A DNA stretch of 64,000 nucleotides from CAVXFL01 sp963761015 (GCA_963761015.1 CAVXFL010000004.1:60181-124180); one strand, 5' to 3'; numbered from the stretch's first letter, positions 18,306 through 28,479 are shown. Notes: generated by a model from the sequence alone, not told the origin. Translations and numbers: made by a program.

Positions 18306-20127
18306 ATGAGCGAGCCCGACCCGATCACCGCCGAGCTGTTCCGCAACGGCATCAACGCGCTCGGCGACGAGATGGCGCTCACCATCTATCGCACCGCTTA
18401 TTCCGGCGTGCTGAAGAACATCATGGACTACAGCACGGCGATCTGCGACGGCGAGGGCCGATTGGTGGCGCAGGGACTCAGCATCGCCGGGCATCTGTGC
18501 AGCATTCCGGTGGCGCTGAAGGCGTGCCTGCGCCGTTTCGGTTCCGATATCGCCGAGGGCGATATTTTTGCCCTGAACGACCCTTATGAAGGCGGCATGC
18601 ACCTGCCGGACATCTTCGTGTTCCGGCCGGTGTTCGTGGGCGACCGTCCGCTCGCCTGGGCCTGCACGATCTGCCACCACACCGATGTCGGCGGGCGCGT
18701 GCCGGGCTCGAACGCGTCGGACAGCACGGAAATCTATGCCGAGGGACTGCGCATTCCGCCGCTGAAACTGTACGAGCGCGGCCGGCCGAACGCGACGCTG
18801 TTTCGCATCATCGAGCGCAACGTGCGCGTGCCCGGGCGCGTGCTCGGCGACATCCGCGCGCAACTCGCCGCCTGCGAAATCGCCGCGCGCGGGCTGGCGG
18901 AGCTGATCGCGCGCCACGGCGCCGAGGAGATGGTTGCGCTCATGGAAGCGACGATGGCGCATAGCGAGCGGCTGACGCGCCATTGCCTCGCCGAACTGCC
19001 CGACGGCGAGGCGAGCTTTACCGACTGGATCGACGACGACCAGATCGACGCCGGCAAGCCGATCAAGCTGTTCTGCACCGTGCGCAAGCAGGGCGAGCGG
19101 ATGTGGATCGACTGGACCGGCACCGCGCCGCAGGTGAAGGGCGCGATCAACAATACCTGGAGCTACACGGCGGCCGCGTCCTTCACCGCGGCGAAATCCG
19201 TGCTGTCGATCAACATGCCGAACAACGACGGCGTGTTCCGCGCCGATCAAAGTGACCGCGCCGCCGGGCACGATCGCCAACGCGCTGCCGCCGGCCGCCT
19301 GCGCCGCGCGCGGCCTCACCGGCTTCCGCATGGTCGATTGCTGCTTCGGCGCGCTCGCCATGCTGTATCCGGATCGCGTGATGGCGGCCTCCGAGGGCGG
19401 CAACACCGGGGTGACGATCGGCGGCTACGATGCCGAGCGCCGAGCCGTTCATCTACGTCGATTTCCTCTCCGGCGCCTGGGGCGGCCGGCCCTGGGCCGA
19501 CGGGCTCGAAGGCAACACCAACATGTTCGCCAATATGGCGAGCTTTTCCGTCGAGGTGATCGAGGCGGAAAATCCGCTGGAGGTGCTGGACTACGGCATC
19601 GTTCCGGACACCGGCGGGCCAGGGAAGTATCGTGGCGGCATGGCGCTCCGCCGCACCTGGCGGATGCTCGCCGATGAAGGGATATTGCAGGTGCGATCCG
19701 ACCGCGCGACGCATCGGCCGTACGGATTGCACGGCGGCTGTCCCGGCACGCCGAGCCGCAACGTGCTGAACCCCGGCCAGCCGGACGAGCAGGCGTTGCA
19801 TGCGAAGGTCACGATGACCTTGCGGCGCGGCGACGTGTTCCGCACGGAGTTGGCGGGCGCCGGCGGCTGGGGCGATCCACTGGCGCGCGATCCTGCTTTG
19901 ATCGAGCAGGATTTGCGCGAGGGCCTCGTATCGCTGGAGGCCGCCCGGCGCGACTACGGCGTGGTCGCCGACGGCGATCCGCCGCGCGTTGATCGGCACG
20001 CGAGCGAAATGCTGCGCAATCGTTTGCGCGGGTCGCGCGGCGAGTTGCCGAGGGTGGCCTGGCAGCCGCCGGCGATGGCGGCGGAATCAGGCGACCGCTT
20101 CTCGCCGGCGCGAAGTCTCGGCTGTGA
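18306..20127 (+). CDS. hyuB: Hydantoinase B / oxoprolinase family subunit (two apparent frameshifts)
   Basis: Large subunit of an ATP-dependent N-methylhydantoinase, 5-oxoprolinase or acetophenone carboxylase type enzyme. The N-terminus is typical (ITAELFRNGINALGDEMALT, ALNDPYEGGMHLPDI, HHTDVGGRVPGSNASDSTEIY). The frame changes near 19245 (VFRAIKVTAPPGT restored by deleting one base) and near 19443 (YDAERRPFIYVDFLSGAWGG restored likewise). The C-terminus probably ends at the TGA that overlaps the hyuA GTG, but that end is not clear. The substrate cannot be inferred. Confidence 0.85.
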
Positions 20128-22185
20128 CGCTGCGCATCGGCATCGACATCGGCGGCACGTTCACCGACCTCGTCGCCATCGCCTCCGATGGGCGCGTGCT
20201 GACGCGCAAGGCCGCGTCCACGCCGCACGATTACGCCGAGGGCATCGTCGCCGGTCTTGCGGACCTGCTCGGCGACGGCGACGCGGTTGCCGAGGTGCTG
20301 CATGCCTCGACCATCGGCTCCAACACCATCCTGGAGGGCAAGGGCGCGCGCACCGCGCTGATCACCACGCGGGGCTTCCGCGACATCCTGGAAATCCGCG
20401 ACCTGCGCATGCCGCGCCTGTACGACTTGCACTGGAGCAAGCCGCCGGCCCTGATCGAGCGCCGGCTGCGGCTGGAAGTGACCGAGAAGATGCGCCCGGA
20501 CGGCAGCGTCGCCGTCCCGCTCGACCGCGACAGTCTCCGAAACGCCATCGACATATTACGTCGCGAGAACGTCGCCAGCGTCGCCATCTGCCTGCTGCAC
20601 AGCTACGCGAACCCGGCGCACGAACAGGCCGTCGCCGATGCGATCCGCCGCGCGATGGCCGGCGTCGCGATCTCGGTCAGCCACGCGATCCTACCCGAGA
20701 TAAAGGAGTATCCGCGCACCAGCACCACGGCCATCAACGCCTACGTGAAGCCGATCTTGCGCGCCTATATGACCGCCCTGGCCGCCCGGCTTGCCGCGCT
20801 CGGCGTGACCGCGCCGCTGAAGCTCATGCAGTCGAACGGCGGGCTGGCCTCGGACCATTTCGCCGCCGGAGTTCCCGGCGCGGGTGATCGAGAGCGGGCC
20901 CACCGCCGGCGTGGTCGGCGCGGCCGCGCTCGCAAGCCGCATCGGCGAGCCGAACCTCGTCAGCTTCGACATGGGCGGCACCACCGCCAAGGCCGGGCTG
21001 GTGGAGGACGGCCAGGTGCTGCGCGCCGAGGCGCTGGAAGTGGGCGGCGGCGTGATGACCGGCTCGCGGTTGCTCACCGGCGCCGGCTACATGCTGAAGC
21101 TGCCGGCGATCGATCTGGCCGAGGTCGGCGCCGGCGGCGGCTCGATCTGCCGGCTCGACGCGGCCGGCGCGCCGAAGGTCGGTCCGGAAAGCGCCGGCGC
21201 CGATCCCGGCCCGGTCTGCTACGGCCGGGGCGGCGAACGTCCGACGATTACCGATTGCACGCTGGTGCTGGGCTGGCTCGACCCGGCGGGCCTGGCCGGG
21301 GGCGCGCTGCCGCTGGACCGCGCGGCGGCGGAAGCGGCCATTGCCGACCAACTGGCGCGGCCGCTCGGCTGCTCGGTGGAGCAGGCGGCGTACGGCATGG
21401 TGCGGCTGGCGGCGGCCACGATGATGCGCGCCATCCGCGCCGTGTCGGTGGAGCGCGGGCGCGACCCGCGCCGCTTCGCGCTGCTGGCGTTCGGCGGCAA
21501 CGGCCCGCTGTTCGGCGCCGCGCTCGCCGCCGAACTCGGCATCGGCAAGGTGATCGTGCCGCCGCTGCCCGGCCTGTTCAGCGCCTTCGGCCTGCTGGTC
21601 GCCGACACCGAACACCACGCCACCCGCAGCCTCCGCCTGCGCGTGGACGCGGCCGATCCGGACAGCGTGCGGGACGTGCTGCAACAGCTCGAAAGCGCCG
21701 CCGCCGGCGTTCTCGCCGAACAGGGGTTTCCCGCCGAACGCCAACGCGTTCGGTTGCAGGCGCAGGCGCGCTATGTGGGACAATCGTCGGAGCTTGCGAT
21801 CGACCTGCCGACGGCGCCGGCGGCGGAGCTGCTCGCCCGCATTCCCGCGCTGTTCGCGGCCGAGCACGAACGCACCTACGGCTTCCGCGCCCCCGAGGAC
21901 GAACCGGTGGAGCTGACGGGCTTCGGCATCATCGCGCGCGGCGTGCCCGACCGGCCGCGCCTGCCGGCGCGCGTTCCGCCCGCCGCCGCCGAGGTGCCGG
22001 CAAGCCGCAATGTCTGGTTCGCCGACCAGGGCTGGCGCGAGGTCCCGGTGCTCGACCGCGCGACCCTGTCGGGCACGCCGCGCCCGGGTCCGCTGATCGT
22101 GCAGGAATACGACGCGACCTGCCTGGTCCCGCCCGGCGCGCGCGCCGGGCTCGACGCGTTCGGCGACATCGTGGTGAGTTTGTAG
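20124..22185 (+). CDS. hyuA: Hydantoinase A / oxoprolinase family subunit (apparent frameshift)
   Basis: ATP-binding subunit paired with HyuB. The GTG at 20124 begins TLRIGIDIGGTFTDLVAI, the phosphate-1 motif of the family. ASTIGSNTILEGKGA and HAILPEIKEYPRTSTT follow. The frame breaks near 20870: deleting one base gives FPARVIESGPTAGVVGAA, after which FDMGGTTAKAGLV and FGGNGPLFG continue to the stop. The rebuilt length is near 687 residues, as expected. It converges on adk with 29 bases between stops. Confidence 0.87.
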
Positions 22186-22214
22186 CGAGCCCGGATCGGA
22201 GCGCGCGATGCCCG

Positions 22215-22880
22215 CTACGCCAGCCGCGCCAGCACCGCCTCGATTTCCTCGGTGACCCGGTCGATCTCGGCCATGCCGTCGACGGCATGGAGCCGGCCCT
22301 GGGCGCGATAGTGCGGCAGAATCGGCGCGGTTTCGCGGTGATAGGCGTCGAGCCGGGCGGTCACCGTGTCGCGGTTGTCGTCGGCGCGGCGGGCGAACTC
22401 GCGGCTGCCGCAGATGTCGCACACGCCCGCCACGCGCAGCGGCTTGAAGCGCTCGTGATAGCCCTCGCCGCATTTGGCGCAGGTGAAACGGCCGACGATG
22501 CGCTCCACCAGCGCCGCGTCGTCGACCTTCAACTCGATCACGGCGTCCAGGTTGAGGCCGAGTTCGGCCAGCATCCGATCCAGCGCCTCGGCCTGCGGGA
22601 CGGTGCGCGGAAACCCGTCGAGGATGAAGCCGTGCCGACAGTCCGGCGCGCCCACCCGCTTGGCCAGCATGGCGACGATGATGTCGTCGGGCACCAGTTC
22701 GCCCGCCTCCATGATCGCCTTCGCCTGGCGGCCGATCTCGCTGCCCGCCGCCACTTCGGCGCGCAGCATGTCGCCGGTGGAGATCTGCGCCAGCCGGTGC
22801 TTCTCCTGTAGCCGCTTGGCCTGCGTGCCCTTTCCCGCGCCGGGCGGGCCGAGCAGGATCAGGTGCAGCCGCTCCTTCAC
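22215..22880 (-). CDS. adk: Adenylate kinase
   Basis: 221 residues from a GTG whose last three bases overlap the secY TGA. P-loop LLGPPGAGKGTQAK at the start, DGFPRTVPQAEAL for the AMP site, and a long-form LID with four Cys (CAKC and CDIC) that would bind zinc. Interconverts ATP plus AMP and two ADP. In most alphaproteobacteria adk is followed by rpsM, rpsK, rpoA and rplQ; here the block ends and a convergent hyu operon follows. Confidence 0.96.
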   Translation of the reverse strand: MKERLHLILLGPPGAGKGTQAKRLQEKHRLAQISTGDMLRAEVAAGSEIGRQAKAIMEAGELVPDDIIVAMLAKRVGAPDCRHGFILDGFPRTVPQAEALDRMLAELGLNLDAVIELKVDDAALVERIVGRFTCAKCGEGYHERFKPLRVAGVCDICGSREFARRADDNRDTVTARLDAYHRETAPILPHYRAQGRLHAVDGMAEIDRVTEEIEAVLARLA

Positions 22881-24229
22881 CGCCCTCGCCCGCCGCGGCC
22901 GAGCCGCGATTTTCGGATCAGCCCCTCGTACTGGTGCGCGATCAGGTGCGACTGGATCTGCGTCACCGTATCCATGGTGACCGAGACGATGATCATGAGG
23001 CTGGTGCCGCCGAAGTAGAACGGCACGCCGTAGCGGCTGATCAGGATCTCGGGCAGCAAGCAAACCGCCACGACATAGAGCGCGCCAACCGCCGTCAGCC
23101 GGGTGAGCACATAGTCGAAATACTCGGCCGTCGCGCTGCCCGGCCGGATGCCCGGGATGAAGCCGCCGTATTTCTTCAAGTTGTCCGCCGTCTCCTCGGG
23201 GTTGAACACCACCGCCGTGTAGAAGAAGCAGAAGAAAATGATCAGCGCCGCATACATCACCATGTAGAGCGGCTGGCCGTGCCCGATCGTCGCGCCGATC
23301 CAGCTCAGCCAGGACGGGCTGGCGGCGTTGCCCGCGAAGCTGGAAATGGTCGCCGGGATCAGCAGGATGGAGCTGGCGAAAATCGGCGGGATGACGCCCG
23401 ACGTGTTCACCTTCAACGGCATGTGCGTCGAATCGCCGCCGAACATGCGCGTGCCGACCTGGCGCTTCGGATACTGCACCACCACCCGCCGGTGCGCCTG
23501 CTCCATGAACACGATGAACGCGATCACGCCGACGGCGATGACGAAGAACAGCAGGATGAAGAACGGCGACAGCGCCCCGGTGCGGCCCAGTTCCAGCAGG
23601 TTGGCGAGCGCGTGCGGCAGGTTGGCGACAATGCCCGCGAAGATGATGAGGGAAATGCCGTTGCCGACGCCGCGCGCGGTGATCTGCTCGCCCAGCCACA
23701 TCAGGAAGATCGTGCCGCCGACCAGGGTCACGACGCAGGAGAGCAGGAAGAAATACCCGGGATAGAGCACCGCCGGGCCGAAACTGCCGTGCATGCTCTC
23801 GAGCCCGACGGCGATGCCGTAGGACTGGAAGAACGCGATCACCACGGTCAGGTAGCGCGAATACTGGTTGAGTTTCTTGCGCCCGGACTCGCCCTCTTTC
23901 TTCAGTTGTTCGAGCGAGGGCACCGCCGCCTGCATCAGCTGCATGATGATGCTGGCGCTGATATACGGCATGATGTTCAGCGCGAACACCGTCATGCGGC
24001 CGAGCGCGCCGCCGGTGAACATGTTGAACATGCCGAGAATGCCGGAACCGTGCTGGCGCATCAGTTCGCCCATGACGGTGGCATCGACGCCGGGCACCGG
24101 GATGTAGGTGCCGACGCGATAGACCACCAAGGCGAGCAGGGTGAACCAGACGCGCTTCTTGAGCTCGGTCGCCTTCGCGAAAACGCCGAGATTGAGATTT
24201 GCCGCTAGTTGCTCGGCCGCCGAGGCCAT
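22877..24229 (-). CDS. secY: Protein translocase channel SecY
   Basis: 450 residues, full length. Ten membrane helices can be traced from VWFTLLALVVYRVGTYIPVP to the last near LMIIVSVTMDTVTQ. Plug-region and loop motifs of SecY are visible (GVDATVMGELM, NQYSRYLTV, YPKRQVGTRM). It forms the membrane channel with SecE and SecG; neither is in the window. It ends in a 4-base overlap with adk. Confidence 0.97.
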   Translation of the reverse strand: MASAAEQLAANLNLGVFAKATELKKRVWFTLLALVVYRVGTYIPVPGVDATVMGELMRQHGSGILGMFNMFTGGALGRMTVFALNIMPYISASIIMQLMQAAVPSLEQLKKEGESGRKKLNQYSRYLTVVIAFFQSYGIAVGLESMHGSFGPAVLYPGYFFLLSCVVTLVGGTIFLMWLGEQITARGVGNGISLIIFAGIVANLPHALANLLELGRTGALSPFFILLFFVIAVGVIAFIVFMEQAHRRVVVQYPKRQVGTRMFGGDSTHMPLKVNTSGVIPPIFASSILLIPATISSFAGNAASPSWLSWIGATIGHGQPLYMVMYAALIIFFCFFYTAVVFNPEETADNLKKYGGFIPGIRPGSATAEYFDYVLTRLTAVGALYVVAVCLLPEILISRYGVPFYFGGTSLMIIVSVTMDTVTQIQSHLIAHQYEGLIRKSRLGRGGRGR

Positions 24230-24349
24230 CCGTTATCCCCTAATCCTGCGCGAGCGGCACAGCTCGGCTTCAGCCGGCGTTCCGCGACGCCGCAGCCCTC
24301 GCGCCCGCCGGACCTGCCGGGGCGATCCCAACATAGCCCTCAGCCTAAG

Positions 24350-24420
24350 CCTCTCCCAGAGGGAGAGGGAACAAAATCAATCGCCTTCTCCCTCCCCCTG
24401 CGAGAAGGTCGGGGTGAGGG
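24350..24420. repeat. REP-like double hairpin between rplO and secY
   Basis: The 203-base rplO-secY spacer holds two inverted repeats: an 8-bp stem (CCTCTCCC, loop AGA) at 24350-24368 and a 7-bp stem (CCTTCTC with GAGAAGG) at 24384-24408, followed by GGGGTGAGGG. Purine/pyrimidine-biased elements of this type are dispersed in many alphaproteobacterial genomes. It is transcribed in the spc operon, so it may act as an mRNA-stability or processing element. Confidence 0.5.
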
Positions 24421-24432
24421 CCGTCACGGCAC

Positions 24433-24924
24433 TCAGGCTTCCGCTTGCCCTGCCGTCTTCTCCGGCACGGTCCGCGTGACCGAACCCCCGGCCTTTTCGA
24501 TCGCGGCCACCGCCGCGGCCGAGGCGCCGGAGACGGTCAGCCGCACCGCGCGCGTGATCTCGCCCCGCGCCAGCAGGCGCACGCCGGAAACCTTGCCGCC
24601 GCGAACCAGTCCGGCGCCGCGCAGCGCGTCTTCCGTGATCGGCTGCTCCGGATCGAGCCGGCCGGCCGCGATCGCCCGCTCCAGCGCGTCCAGGTTCACC
24701 GGCGCGTACTCCTTGCGGAACAGATTGGTGAAGCCGCGCTTGGGCAGCCGCCGATAGATCGGCATTTGACCACCCTCAAACCCGTTCAGCGCCACGCCGG
24801 TGCGCGCCTTCTGGCCCTTCACCCCCTTGCCGGCGGTCTTGCCCTTGCCCGAGCCGATACCGCGGCCGAGCCGCTTCGATTTGTAGCGCGCGCCCGCATT
24901 GTCGCGCAGTTCGTTGAGCTTCAT
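24433..24924 (-). CDS. rplO: 50S ribosomal protein L15
   Basis: 163 residues. The start MKLNELRDNAGA and the glycine-rich GRGIGSGKGKTAGKGVKGQKAR are diagnostic, followed by GFEGGQMPIYRRLPKRGF. Slightly longer than the E. coli protein because of a C-terminal Ala-rich tail. It sits one base after rpmD and before the 203-base spacer that precedes secY. Confidence 0.97.
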   Translation of the reverse strand: MKLNELRDNAGARYKSKRLGRGIGSGKGKTAGKGVKGQKARTGVALNGFEGGQMPIYRRLPKRGFTNLFRKEYAPVNLDALERAIAAGRLDPEQPITEDALRGAGLVRGGKVSGVRLLARGEITRAVRLTVSGASAAAVAAIEKAGGSVTRTVPEKTAGQAEA

Positions 24925-25107
24925 TCAGGAGCGCTCCTCTACCCGCACCAGATGCGCCACCTTGCGGATCATGCCGCGCACCGCCGGCGTGTCCTCCAGT
25001 TCACGGGTCCGCCGCAGCTTGTTCAGGCCGAGACCGATCAGCGTTTCCTTCTGACCCGGCTTGTGGCCGGCCGCCGAGACAATCTGCGTGACGCGCAGCT
25101 TAGGCAC
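24925..25107 (-). CDS. rpmD: 50S ribosomal protein L30
   Basis: 60 residues from a GTG (PKLRVTQIVSAAG), overlapping the end of rpsE by 8 bases. The L30 core LIGLGLNKLRRTRELEDTPAVRGMI is intact, and the protein abuts rplO. Confidence 0.95.
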   Translation of the reverse strand: MPKLRVTQIVSAAGHKPGQKETLIGLGLNKLRRTRELEDTPAVRGMIRKVAHLVRVEERS

Positions 25108-25696
25108 GGGCCGCCTCCTCGGTCGCCGCCGGCGCGGGCGGCTGTTGATCGCGGCGGCCGAGCAGGTCGGAGACCTTCTTGCCGCGGCGCGACGCCACCG
25201 AGCGCGGGCTGGCGCAGCGCTGCAGGGCGGCGAACGTCGCCTTGACCATGTTGTGCGGATTGCGGCTGCCCAGGCTCTTCGCCACCACGTCGCCGATCCC
25301 CAACGTCTCGAACACCGCGCGCAACGGGCCGCCGGCAATGATGCCGGTGCCCGCCGAGGCCGAGCGCAGCACCACCGCGCCGGCGCCGTAGCGCCCCTGG
25401 ACATCGTGATGCAGCGTGCGGCCTTCCTTCATCGGCACGCGGATCATGGAGCGCTTGGCCCGGTCGGTCGCCTTACGGATCGCTTCCGGCACCTCGCGCG
25501 CCTTGCCCGCGCCGTAGCCGACGCGGCCCTTCTGGTCGCCCACCACGACGAGGGCGGCGAAGGCGAAGCGGCGGCCACCCTTCACCACCTTGGCGACGCG
25601 ATTGATGCTGACCAGCTTGTCGATCAGCTCGTCGCCATCGCGGTCCCGGTCGCGATCGCGATCGCGGCCCCGGCCTTCTCTCGAGTCACGTGCCAT
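25100..25696 (-). CDS. rpsE: 30S ribosomal protein S5
   Basis: 198 residues. The core is standard (VSINRVAKVVKGGRRFAFAA, GYGAGKAREVPEAI, TGIIAGGPLRAVFE). The N-terminus is unusual: after MARDSREGRG come about five Arg-Asp dipeptides in a row before the conserved domain. The C-terminal Pro/Ala tail is common in alphaproteobacteria. It overlaps rpmD. Confidence 0.96.
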   Translation of the reverse strand: MARDSREGRGRDRDRDRDRDGDELIDKLVSINRVAKVVKGGRRFAFAALVVVGDQKGRVGYGAGKAREVPEAIRKATDRAKRSMIRVPMKEGRTLHHDVQGRYGAGAVVLRSASAGTGIIAGGPLRAVFETLGIGDVVAKSLGSRNPHNMVKATFAALQRCASPRSVASRRGKKVSDLLGRRDQQPPAPAATEEAARA

Positions 25697-25721
25697 CAGC
25701 CGAAATCTCCCTTGCGCCCGC

Positions 25722-26084
25722 TCAGAACGCGAGCCCGCCCTCGCGGGCGGCGTCGGCCAGCGCCTTGACCCGGCCGTGATACAAATAGGCGCCGCGATCG
25801 AACACCACGGCGCTCACCCCGGCGGCGCGGGCCCGCTCGGCGACGAGCTTGCCGACCGCCGCCGCCGCCTGCTTGTCCGCCCCGGTGCGCAGGCTCCCGC
25901 GCAAACCGGGCTCCAAGCTCGACGCCGCGGCCACCGTCCGGCCGGCCGCGTCGTCGATCACCTGCGCGTAGATGTGCTTGCCCGAGCGGAAGACGGACAG
26001 CCGCGGCCGACCGCCGCCCTTCCGGCTGAGCTGGAAGCGCAGGCGCTGACGCCGGCGCTCGCGCAATTCGTGGATCGCGCTCAT
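25722..26084 (-). CDS. rplR: 50S ribosomal protein L18
   Basis: 120 residues. The start MSAIHELRERRRQRLRFQLS and the 5S rRNA-binding core RLSVFRSGKHIYAQVID are clear, with FDRGAYLYHGRVKALADAAR near the end. The ATG overlaps the last base of the rplF stop. Confidence 0.97.
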   Translation of the reverse strand: MSAIHELRERRRQRLRFQLSRKGGGRPRLSVFRSGKHIYAQVIDDAAGRTVAAASSLEPGLRGSLRTGADKQAAAAVGKLVAERARAAGVSAVVFDRGAYLYHGRVKALADAAREGGLAF

Positions 26085-26617
26085 TACTTCTTCTTGCCTT
26101 CCTTGCGGCGGATCGTCTCGGTATCGAGCTTGATGCCCTTGCCCTTGTACGGCTCGGGCGGGCGGAACGCGCGGATCTCGGCCGCCACCTGCCCGACCAG
26201 GCGCTTGTCGATGCCCTCGATGGTGACCGCGGTCGGGCGCGGGGTGGTGATCTTGATCCCCGGCGGGATCGGATAGACCACGTCGTGCGCGAAGCCGAGA
26301 TTCATCACCAGATTCGTGCCCTGGACCGCGGCGCGGTAGCCGGTGCCGCTGATCTCCAGCGACTTCGTATAGCCGGTGGCGACGCCCTTCACCATGTTGG
26401 CAACCAGCGCGCGCGTGGTTCCCCACATCATGCGCGCCTGCCGCTCTGCCCCGCGCGGCGTGACCGTCACCTGGTTGCCGTCGATCACCGCCTCGACGTG
26501 CTCGGTCAGGTCCAATTTCAGCTCGCCCAGCCGTCCCTTGGCGGAGAGCGTCCGCCCAGCCAGCGCCAACTGCACGCCGGCCGGAATCTCCACCGGATAT
26601 TTGCCTACGCGCGACAT
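26084..26617 (-). CDS. rplF: 50S ribosomal protein L6
   Basis: 177 residues from MSRVGKYPVEIP, the same length as E. coli L6. Both SH3-like repeats are present, and the closing signature PEPYKGKGIKLDTE is intact. Upstream in-frame ATGs would add a non-conserved extension that overlaps rpsH. Confidence 0.97.
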   Translation of the reverse strand: MSRVGKYPVEIPAGVQLALAGRTLSAKGRLGELKLDLTEHVEAVIDGNQVTVTPRGAERQARMMWGTTRALVANMVKGVATGYTKSLEISGTGYRAAVQGTNLVMNLGFAHDVVYPIPPGIKITTPRPTAVTIEGIDKRLVGQVAAEIRAFRPPEPYKGKGIKLDTETIRRKEGKKK

Positions 26618-26651
26618 TGTTCGCGTTCCTCTTTCACTCCGCGCTGCCCGA

Positions 26652-27050
26652 TCAGAACACGCGGCACAAGACTTCGCCGCCGACATTGGCGGCGCGCGCC
26701 TCGGCATCGCTCAGCACGCCGCGCGGCGTCGACAGGATCGACACGCCGAGTCCGGCGTAGACGCGCGGCAGTTCCTTGATCCGCGAATAGACACGCCGGC
26801 CCGGCTTAGAGACGCGGTGGATCTCCTTAATCACCGGCTCGCCTTCGTTGTATTTCAGCTCGATGCGCAGCCGCGACACGCCCGGACGCAGCTCCTCGGC
26901 GGAATAGCCGCGGATGAAGCCCTCGCGCTTCAACACCTCCAGCACGTTGGCGCGCAGCCGCGAGGCCGGTGCCATGCAGGACGAATGCCGCGCGCGCTGC
27001 GCGTTGCGAATGCGGGTCAGCATGTCGCCCAAGGGATCGGAGAGTGACAT
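26652..27050 (-). CDS. rpsH: 30S ribosomal protein S8
   Basis: 132 residues. Starts MSLSDPLGDMLTRIRNAQRA and ends with STPRGVLSDAEARAANVGGE, the usual S8 blocks. Known S8 proteins bind rRNA helix 21 and regulate the spc operon mRNA; no such site was resolved here. It lies 9 bases after rpsN. Confidence 0.97.
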   Translation of the reverse strand: MSLSDPLGDMLTRIRNAQRARHSSCMAPASRLRANVLEVLKREGFIRGYSAEELRPGVSRLRIELKYNEGEPVIKEIHRVSKPGRRVYSRIKELPRVYAGLGVSILSTPRGVLSDAEARAANVGGEVLCRVF

Positions 27051-27059
27051 GAGGCCCCC

Positions 27060-27365
27060 TTACCAGCTCGCCTTGACCATGCCGGGGATCTGCCCGACGC
27101 TCGCCAGATCCCGGAGCTTGATGCGGGACAGCTTGAATTTCCGGTAATTGCCGCGCGGCCGGCCGGTCAACTCGCAGCGCAGCCGCACCCGCACGCGCGC
27201 GCCGTTGCGCGGCAACTGCGCCAGCTTGAGGCTGGCATTGAACCGATCCTCCACGGGCAGGGTGCGGTCCATCATCGCGGACTTCAGCACCGCCCGCTTG
27301 GCGCGGTCGCGGGTCGCCATCCGTTCCCGCTTCTTGTTCCGATTGACCGCCGATGTCTTGGCCAT
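27060..27365 (-). CDS. rpsN: 30S ribosomal protein S14 (zinc-free form)
   Basis: 101 residues starting MAKTSAVNRNKKRER. The long form and the lack of paired CxxC motifs show it is the zinc-independent S14, typical of proteobacteria. The end CELTGRPRGNYRKFKLSRI is conserved. Confidence 0.97.
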   Translation of the reverse strand: MAKTSAVNRNKKRERMATRDRAKRAVLKSAMMDRTLPVEDRFNASLKLAQLPRNGARVRVRLRCELTGRPRGNYRKFKLSRIKLRDLASVGQIPGMVKASW

Positions 27366-27443
27366 ACTTCATTATCCTTCCGGAACCTGCCGGGACCGTC
27401 GCCTCGTTCCCGGCGGTTTTCCCAAGCCGCTGTCCCCCGCCGC

Positions 27444-28019
27444 TCAGCCAGCGAACGGGATGTCGAACCTCTTGAGCAGCGCCTTCGCCTCGGCGTCGCT
27501 CTTCGCGGTGGTCACGATCACGATGTCCATGCCGCGGATCGATTCCACCTTGTCGTAGTTGATTTCGGGAAAGATGATCTGCTCCTTCAGTCCCATCGCG
27601 AAATTGCCGCGCCCGTCGAACGCCTTGCCGGCGATGCCGCGGAAGTCGCGCACGCGCGGCAGCGCGATCGTCACCAGCCGGTCGAGGAATTCGTACATGC
27701 GCGCCTTGCGCAGGGTCACCTTGCAGCCGATCGGCAGACCCTTGCGGATCTTGAAGGTGGCGATGGCCTTCTTCGCCAAGGTCTTCACCGGCTTCTGACC
27801 CGCGATCACCGCCAGTTCCGACAGCGCCGCGTCCAGCTTCTTCTGATCCGCGGTCGCCTCGCCGACGCCCATGTTGATGATGATCTTGTCGAGCTTCGGC
27901 ACCTGCATCGGGTTCGTGTAGCCGAACTCCTGCCGCAGTTGCGGACGCACCTCGTCGAGATAGCGCCGCTGCAAACGCGGCATCGATTGCGGCTCCTGTT
28001 CGCGCGCGGTTTCGCTCAC
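27444..28019 (-). CDS. rplE: 50S ribosomal protein L5
   Basis: 191 residues. Core blocks are NPMQVPKLDKIIINMGVGEA, GCKVTLRKARMYEFLDRL and FPEINYDKVESIRGMDI. A short N-terminal extension (about 12 residues) precedes MPRLQRRYLDEV, which may be the true start. 5S rRNA-binding protein of the spc operon. Confidence 0.96.
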   Translation of the reverse strand: MSETAREQEPQSMPRLQRRYLDEVRPQLRQEFGYTNPMQVPKLDKIIINMGVGEATADQKKLDAALSELAVIAGQKPVKTLAKKAIATFKIRKGLPIGCKVTLRKARMYEFLDRLVTIALPRVRDFRGIAGKAFDGRGNFAMGLKEQIIFPEINYDKVESIRGMDIVIVTTAKSDAEAKALLKRFDIPFAG

Positions 28020-28029
28020 GCTGGCCTCC

Positions 28030-28350
28030 TCAACTCTCGACGTGCTCGCCGCTGCGCCGGGCGACGCGGACCTTGCTGCCGTTCGCCAGCGTGCGGAACC
28101 CGACCCTGGTCGGCTTGTCCGATTTCGGGTCGATCAGCGCGAGGTTGGACAGATGAATGGTCGCCTCGCGCGACTCGATGCCGCCGGGCTGGGCCAGGCC
28201 GCGCGGCTTCAAATGCCGCTTGGCGATGGCCACGCCGCGCACCACGGCGCGGCCGTCCTTCGGCAGCACCACCAGCACCTCGCCCCGCTTGCCCTTTTCG
28301 GCGCCGCTGATCACCTCGACGCGGTCGCCCTTGCGGATCTTCGCCGCCAT
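28030..28350 (-). CDS. rplX: 50S ribosomal protein L24
   Basis: 106 residues from the ATG at 28350 (MAAKIRKGDRVEVISGAEKG), chosen because the KOW domain starts there. NLALIDPKSDKPTRVGFR is the typical end block. Unlike most spc operons it does not abut rplN; a 129-base spacer with a hairpin intervenes. Confidence 0.96.
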   Translation of the reverse strand: MAAKIRKGDRVEVISGAEKGKRGEVLVVLPKDGRAVVRGVAIAKRHLKPRGLAQPGGIESREATIHLSNLALIDPKSDKPTRVGFRTLANGSKVRVARRSGEHVES

Positions 28351-28383
28351 GGCGCTAACCCTTCCCGTTCCCGGCATTGCCGT

Positions 28384-28402
28384 CCCCGGACGCGATCCGG
28401 GG
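28384..28402. repeat. Hairpin in unusual rplN-rplX spacer
   Basis: Within the 129-base gap between rplN and rplX, a perfect 7-bp stem CCCCGGA/TCCGGGG with a 5-base loop is followed by GACCCGGCAAT. The text resembles palindromic intergenic repeats common in alphaproteobacteria. Ribosomal genes elsewhere in this block are separated by 0-80 bases, so the gap is likely a repeat insertion. Confidence 0.45.
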
Positions 28403-28479
28403 GTCGACCCGGCAATCCGGTGCGCCCGTGGCTCGCGCCGCCCGGCGCAACGGCCGGCATGACGTCCGACAGAGCCGCA

